DNA of 64,000 nt, from the NCBI RefSeq assembly GCF_003202205.1, contig NZ_PDOG01000003.1, positions 571,403 to 635,402 on the forward strand, written 5' to 3'. This stretch comes from Halomonas sp. LBP4. GTDB lineage: Bacteria; Pseudomonadota; Gammaproteobacteria; Pseudomonadales; Halomonadaceae. The notes beneath the pieces were generated by a model that saw only the letters and a list, made by a program, of their open reading frames with translations, did not search any database and was not told where the DNA came from. Numbering within the stretch: position 1 is the first letter of the stretch; each line of letters opens with the position of its first letter. A program made the position numbers and the translations under genes. This document shows positions 59,820 to 64,000 of this stretch, piece after piece.

Positions 59820-60902
59820 ATGGCAGGCACCGTGACGCCGGGCTTCTGGCGCGGCAAGAGAGTATTCCTGACCGGCCACACGGGCTTCAAGGGCAGTTGG
59901 CTCGTGTTATGGCTTCAGCAGCTGGGGGCCGAGGTGAAAGGCTACGCCCTGGCACCGCCAACCTCACCGGCGCTGTTTGAAGAAGCCCGAGTCAACGAAG
60001 GAATGGAGTCCGAGCTTGCCGACATCCGCGATCTGCCGACGCTGACCCGCAGCATGGCCTCGTTCAATCCCGACGTGCTGATCCATATGGCGGCGCAGCC
60101 CCTGGTTCGCCTGTCATACCGCGAACCTGTCGAGACCTATTCCACCAATGTCATGGGTAGCCTGCACGTACTGGAAGCCGCCCGGCAGTGCTCGAACCTG
60201 CGTGTCATCGTCAACGTCACCACCGACAAGTGTTACGAAAACCAGGAATGGGTTTGGGGGTATCGAGAAAACGAGCCGATGGGTGGGCACGACCCCTACA
60301 GCAGCAGCAAGGCCTGTGTCGAGCTGTTGACGGCGGCGTACCGCAATTCGTTCTTCCATCTGCCCGGCGCGCCGGCCCTTGCCTCCGCCCGCGCCGGCAA
60401 TGTCATCGGCGGCGGCGACTGGTCAGACGACCGCCTCATTCCGGATATTCTCCTAGCCTTCGAGCAGGGGCGAGCGGTAAAGATCCGCAACCCCGGTGCC
60501 ATTCGCCCCTGGCAGCATGTGCTCGAACCCCTGGGAGGATACCTGGTGCTGGCCGAGCGACTCTGGGAGCACGGTTCCGACTTTGCACAGGCATGGAACT
60601 TCGGGCCCCGTGATGAAGACGCACGGCCGGTCGCCTGGATTCTCGGCCGGATGGCGCAATGCTGGGGGCAGGGAGCGACCTGGGAGCCTGATGACGCCCC
60701 CCAGCCTCACGAGGCCCACTACCTCAAGTTGGACATCTCGAAAGCACGTGCCACCCTGGGGTGGTCGCCCACCTGGACGCTCGAGACCACGCTCAGCCGC
60801 ATCGTCGAGTGGCATCGCGGCTGGCGAAAAGGAGACGACGTTCGCCAGCGCTGTCTCTATGAGATAGACGCCTATCAGGCCGATATGGCCGCGCGGCACT
60901 AA
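59820..60902 (+). CDS. rfbG: CDP-glucose 4,6-dehydratase
   Basis: A 360-residue NAD-dependent short-chain dehydratase (DdhB/RfbG). It has a glycine-rich VFLTGHTGFKGSWLVLWLQQ, the catalytic YxxxK in HDPYSSSKACVELLTAAYRN, and NVTTDKCYENQEWVWGYREN, characteristic of CDP-glucose dehydratases. It converts CDP-glucose to CDP-4-keto-6-deoxyglucose. ATG 59820 is used; ATG 59808 would overlap the rfbF stop. Confidence 0.95.
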   Translation: MAGTVTPGFWRGKRVFLTGHTGFKGSWLVLWLQQLGAEVKGYALAPPTSPALFEEARVNEGMESELADIRDLPTLTRSMASFNPDVLIHMAAQPLVRLSYREPVETYSTNVMGSLHVLEAARQCSNLRVIVNVTTDKCYENQEWVWGYRENEPMGGHDPYSSSKACVELLTAAYRNSFFHLPGAPALASARAGNVIGGGDWSDDRLIPDILLAFEQGRAVKIRNPGAIRPWQHVLEPLGGYLVLAERLWEHGSDFAQAWNFGPRDEDARPVAWILGRMAQCWGQGATWEPDDAPQPHEAHYLKLDISKARATLGWSPTWTLETTLSRIVEWHRGWRKGDDVRQRCLYEIDAYQADMAARH

Positions 60903-60932
60903 TCCCTCATTCATCGATTATCAGGATATCGC

Positions 60933-62246
60933 ATGTCACCCGAAGCGCTTCGCCAGGAAATCAGTCGACTCGTCGAGCAATACGCCAACCAGGCCCATGC
61001 ACCACAGCCATTTCACCCCGGTGAGAGCGTCATACCTCCCTCCGGCAAGGTGATCGGCGCCCGCGAGATCCAGTTCATGGTCGAGGCCTCCCTGGATGGC
61101 TGGTTGACCACCGGTCGGTTCAACGCCGAGTTTGAGAAGAAGCTGGCCGCCTTTCTCGGGGTCGAGTATGCCATGACAGTCAATTCGGGCTCATCGGCCA
61201 ACCTTGTCGCCTTCAGCGCACTGACGTCACCCAAGTTGGGGGAGCGTGCCATCCGCAAGGGCGATGAAGTGATCGGTGTAGCAGCCGGCTTCCCGACCAC
61301 TGTCAACCCGATCGTTCAATTTGGCGCCGTGCCGGTGTTCGTCGACGTCGACATGGCGACTCACAATATCGACGCCGACCTGATCGAAGCGGCCATCACA
61401 CCCAAGACGAAAGCCATCATGCTGGCCCATACCTTGGGCAATCCCTTCAACCTCGGCAAGGTCAAGGCCTTGTGCGAAAAGCATAACCTCTGGCTGGTGG
61501 AGGATTGCTGCGATGCCCTAGGCGCCACCTACGATGGCAAGCCGGTCGGCACCTTCGGGGACATTGCCACGCTCAGTTTCTATCCGGCCCACCATATCAC
61601 CATGGGGGAGGGCGGTGCCGTATTCACCAACAATCCCCAGCTCAAGACCATCGCCGAATCCTTCCGCGACTGGGGGCGTGACTGCTACTGCGCACCGGGC
61701 TGCGACAACACCTGCGGCAACCGCTTTGGCCAGCAATTCGGCACCCTGCCCCAAGGGTACGACCACAAGTACGTGTATGCCCACCTGGGCTATAACCTCA
61801 AGATCACCGACATGCAAGCCGCCTGCGGCCTGGCGCAGCTTGAACGCGCGCAGGAATTCATCGAGGCCCGAAAGCGCAACTTCGCCATCTTGAAGGAACG
61901 CCTGGCAGGCCTGAGCGATTTTCTGGAAATCGCCGAGGCGACACCGAACAGTGACCCATCCTGGTTCGGGTTTCCGGTCACACTCAAGGAGGACGCTGGC
62001 GTTCAGCGAGTCGATCTTCTCAAGTTCCTCGACCAGAACAAGATCGGCTCGCGTCTCCTGTTCGCCGGCAATCTGACCCGGCAACCCTACTTCCAGGATG
62101 TGGAATACAGGGTTGTCGGTGAGCTGACAAACACCGACCGAACCATGAATCAGACCTTCTGGCTGGGTGTTCAGCCGTCACTGGGACAGGAACACTTTGA
62201 CTTTGTGGGTGAAAAGCTTGAAGAATTTTTTGGACTGAATTTTTGA
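60933..62246 (+). CDS. rfbH: CDP-4-keto-6-deoxyglucose 3-dehydrase (E1)
   Basis: A 437-residue PMP-dependent [2Fe-2S] enzyme (DdhC/RfbH) that removes the C3 hydroxyl together with DdhD. It belongs to the DegT fold, but the usual PLP lysine is replaced by histidine in [20 protein letters not shown], as in known E1 enzymes. Cysteines for the iron-sulfur cluster are in [17 protein letters not shown]. It starts 30 bases after rfbG with a clear position in the operon. Confidence 0.96.
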   Translation: MSPEALRQEISRLVEQYANQAHAPQPFHPGESVIPPSGKVIGAREIQFMVEASLDGWLTTGRFNAEFEKKLAAFLGVEYAMTVNSGSSANLVAFSALTSPKLGERAIRKGDEVIGVAAGFPTTVNPIVQFGAVPVFVDVDMATHNIDADLIEAAITPKTKAIMLAHTLGNPFNLGKVKALCEKHNLWLVEDCCDALGATYDGKPVGTFGDIATLSFYPAHHITMGEGGAVFTNNPQLKTIAESFRDWGRDCYCAPGCDNTCGNRFGQQFGTLPQGYDHKYVYAHLGYNLKITDMQAACGLAQLERAQEFIEARKRNFAILKERLAGLSDFLEIAEATPNSDPSWFGFPVTLKEDAGVQRVDLLKFLDQNKIGSRLLFAGNLTRQPYFQDVEYRVVGELTNTDRTMNQTFWLGVQPSLGQEHFDFVGEKLEEFFGLNF

Positions 62247-62247
62247 T

Positions 62248-63159
62248 ATGTATCGAATATTGATTAGTGGTTCAACCGGATTTCTTGGTAGTAAGCTATT
62301 GGTGCATTTTGCTAGGCTTGGTTGTGAAGTTATTGGCGGGAAAAGATCAAGCTCCGACCTTTCTCGACTGGGGGAGTATAGAAATAATGTTAAGTTTATA
62401 AACCTGGATGATCCTGCTGCTTTAAAGCGTTTTTTTGAAAATAAAAAGATAGACTGTGTTATCCACGCTGCGTGCAGTTATGGAAGGGAACCCGGCTCTG
62501 AGTTCGATGTCTTTGATTCTAACTTGACTCTTCCGATAAGGCTGGCTAATCTGGCGAAGAAAAACAAAAACTGCTTGTTCTTGAATACTGATACATTCTT
62601 TTCTAAACCAGAGTATGATCTTGGTTATATGGGTGCCTATGTCCTATCAAAGAGGCATTGCTGGGAATGGCTTAAAATTTTTATAAAAGACCTTAAGGTT
62701 ATAAACGTACGGCTTGAACACGTGTATGGCCCTCTTGATGATCGGGCAAAGTTTGTTTCCTGGGTCTGCGATCAATTCATGAGTCATGATAATAAAAAAG
62801 ATGCCATGGTGCTATCAAGTTGTTCTCAACTAAGGGATTTTGTATATATTGATGATGTCGTATCGGCATTTGATACTCTTTTGAAGTCGAGATCCAGTCT
62901 TTTTTCTGGCCAGGTTTTTGAAGTTGGAACAGGAGCTCAAACGACAGTAAGAGAAATGGTGGAATGTATTGAGGAAGCTTTTATAAGGTCTGGGAAAGAT
63001 GTTGCTCAACCTATTTTTGACTCCTCCCGTAACAGAACTGGAGAGATTCAAAGCTCTGTTGCTGATACTACAGAGCTAGAGAAGCTTGGTTGGCAACCGA
63101 ATTTTTCCTTGGCTGAAGGTGTGAACTCTTTAGTAAGGGCCGAGATTAATGGCAAATAA
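62248..63159 (+). CDS. NAD-dependent epimerase/reductase, probable CDP-3,6-dideoxyhexose-forming
   Basis: A 303-residue extended short-chain dehydrogenase with the Rossmann motif ILISGSTGFLGSKLLVHFAR and the catalytic pair in GAYVLSKRHCWEWLKIF (YxxxK). Coming one base after rfbH, it probably reduces C4 (or epimerises) of CDP-4-keto-3,6-dideoxyglucose to give the final sugar, as RfbJ (abequose) or RfbS (paratose) do; which isomer cannot be read from sequence. Base composition is distinctly AT-rich from here on. Confidence 0.75.
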   Translation: MYRILISGSTGFLGSKLLVHFARLGCEVIGGKRSSSDLSRLGEYRNNVKFINLDDPAALKRFFENKKIDCVIHAACSYGREPGSEFDVFDSNLTLPIRLANLAKKNKNCLFLNTDTFFSKPEYDLGYMGAYVLSKRHCWEWLKIFIKDLKVINVRLEHVYGPLDDRAKFVSWVCDQFMSHDNKKDAMVLSSCSQLRDFVYIDDVVSAFDTLLKSRSSLFSGQVFEVGTGAQTTVREMVECIEEAFIRSGKDVAQPIFDSSRNRTGEIQSSVADTTELEKLGWQPNFSLAEGVNSLVRAEINGK

Positions 63160-64000
63160 AAACTATCTGATCTCTGGCATAGGCCCGGGGCCTGGCGGGG
63201 TCGGATCTTTGATGAAAAACCTTGCACCCATTGCACGTAATTACGACTTCCATGTGATTAGTAATTTTAATGGCCCCTCGCTGAGAAAACTTGTAAGTCA
63301 GAAAAAGTTTTTTGAAACTGCATGTGTGTTTTTGAAGCGGTTAGTGGCTTGGTTGTGGTTTAATATCCTGATTTTCTTTATAAAAAATTCAAACGTTATA
63401 TTTCTGCATCCTCAAACAGTCGGCTATAAATCTCTTTTCAGGTTAATAAAGAGGAACAAGGTTTTTCTTTATGTGATGGACAACAGTTTTTTTTGCATTA
63501 GGTCTTATAATTACCGGGAATCTAAAAATCAGGAATGTCTTGATTGCTTGGGTTGTTTATCAAATGTTGCAGACGAGTGTTCTCCTTTCCCAATCCCTAT
63601 TGCTAAGAAAACCAATCTAAGGTACTTGAGAGAGCTCAATGAAAAAAGTCTAGAAATTGTTTTTCTATGCCAAAATAAAAATCAAGAAGAACTTTTAAGG
63701 TTGCATTTTGGCCAAAAAGTTAGAGTGTTCGTCTTAGGCATGGACACTGGTGAGGTATCTTTGTCAGATGCTCAGGCTAGACTATTAAAGAAGAAAGTCG
63801 AATACCAGAATCCATTCATTTTATTTCATGGAGCCGCTGCGGGTCCAAAAGGGATAAATTATGTTTTGGAGTTGGCGAAAGTTATGCCTGATCTAAAATT
63901 TGTTATCCCTGCATCCATAGATGATGTAAAAGGTAAGGAAATTCCCAGAAATATTGAGTTTAGAAATATTACATGGGATACGGGGTTAAAAGAATTGACC
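63149..64000 (+). CDS. Glycosyltransferase, 5' part (runs off the window)
   Basis: An open frame of 284 codons starting at ATG 63149, overlapping the previous gene by 11 bases, and still open at 64000. It begins YLISGIGPGPGGVGSLMKNL, the glycine-rich start of GT-B glycosyltransferases of the GT4 type, and later has FILFHGAAAGPKGINYVLEL, the start of a typical second domain. A cysteine group (NQECLDCLGCLSN) in the middle is unusual. Sugar specificity is unknown. Confidence 0.7.
   Translation, partial: MANKNYLISGIGPGPGGVGSLMKNLAPIARNYDFHVISNFNGPSLRKLVSQKKFFETACVFLKRLVAWLWFNILIFFIKNSNVIFLHPQTVGYKSLFRLIKRNKVFLYVMDNSFFCIRSYNYRESKNQECLDCLGCLSNVADECSPFPIPIAKKTNLRYLRELNEKSLEIVFLCQNKNQEELLRLHFGQKVRVFVLGMDTGEVSLSDAQARLLKKKVEYQNPFILFHGAAAGPKGINYVLELAKVMPDLKFVIPASIDDVKGKEIPRNIEFRNITWDTGLKELT

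Overview
The window looks like chromosomal DNA of a high-GC gammaproteobacterium, most probably a member of the Halomonadaceae. This is inferred from the gene content: a pseudomonad-like lexA/psrA/nagZ block, a valine catabolism block under a LiuR-type regulator, ppsR/ppsA, many GGGGTC-type palindromes, and a SLC13 transporter followed by cysQ. No rRNA, tRNA, CRISPR array or complete prophage was seen.

Positions 1-34130 are mostly a core backbone. In order it carries the 3' part of moaA, an H-NS-like gene, an RNase J-type enzyme, purU, a CbiM-like permease, dinB-lexA, psrA with an L,D-transpeptidase, nagZ, a purine phosphoribosyltransferase, an acyl-CoA synthetase with liuR, and three valine-degradation genes. 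Glutaryl-CoA degradation (gcdH plus a CoA-transferase), ppsR/ppsA, ggt, a membrane glycerophosphodiesterase and an rraA-like gene follow. From about 27.2 kb there is accessory material: a DUF2235 phospholipase-type effector with two tandem DUF2931 lipoproteins, a REP-associated tyrosine transposase (RAYT) flanked by REPINs, a dipeptidase, and fragments of TRAP-transporter and Rpn genes.

The backbone and the 39-46 kb region are studded with short palindromic repeats built on GGGGTCAGACCCC/GGGGTCTGACCCC. They come in regular formats: 38 bp (two cores), 63 bp (three cores, 25-bp period) and about 88 bp (two cores with a longer loop). The RAYT gene lies between two 38-bp copies, so the window appears to hold both the repeats and their likely mobilising enzyme.

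Positions 34232-46970 are a rearranged locus. Two copies of a ~270-bp leader, each ending in an RfaH-type ops hairpin, stand at 34232-34507 and 46501-46764. The first precedes an SLC13/RCK transporter and cysQ. Between those two genes sits a 2.4-kb, three-gene cassette (TIGR04255-type protein, HTH protein, unknown protein) bounded by 88-bp direct repeats of the transporter 3' end; it is the best candidate here for an undescribed system. After cysQ comes a graveyard of partial duplications: a broken cysD, epimerase tails, a beta-CASP RNase with a chimeric truncated copy, Rpn pieces, and toxin-antitoxin modules, of which MntA/HepT is intact.

Positions 47827-64000 are a surface-polysaccharide (O-antigen-type) cluster with falling GC content. 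It contains wzz, remnants of three insertion-sequence families, three diacetamido-sugar-type genes (dehydrogenase, acetyltransferase, aminotransferase), glycosyltransferases, a polymerase, a flippase, and a complete ddhD-A-B-C set for CDP-4-keto-3,6-dideoxyglucose with a downstream short-chain reductase. The last gene, a glycosyltransferase, runs off the end. None of the GGGGTC repeats was found in this part, which suggests more recent acquisition or regular replacement.
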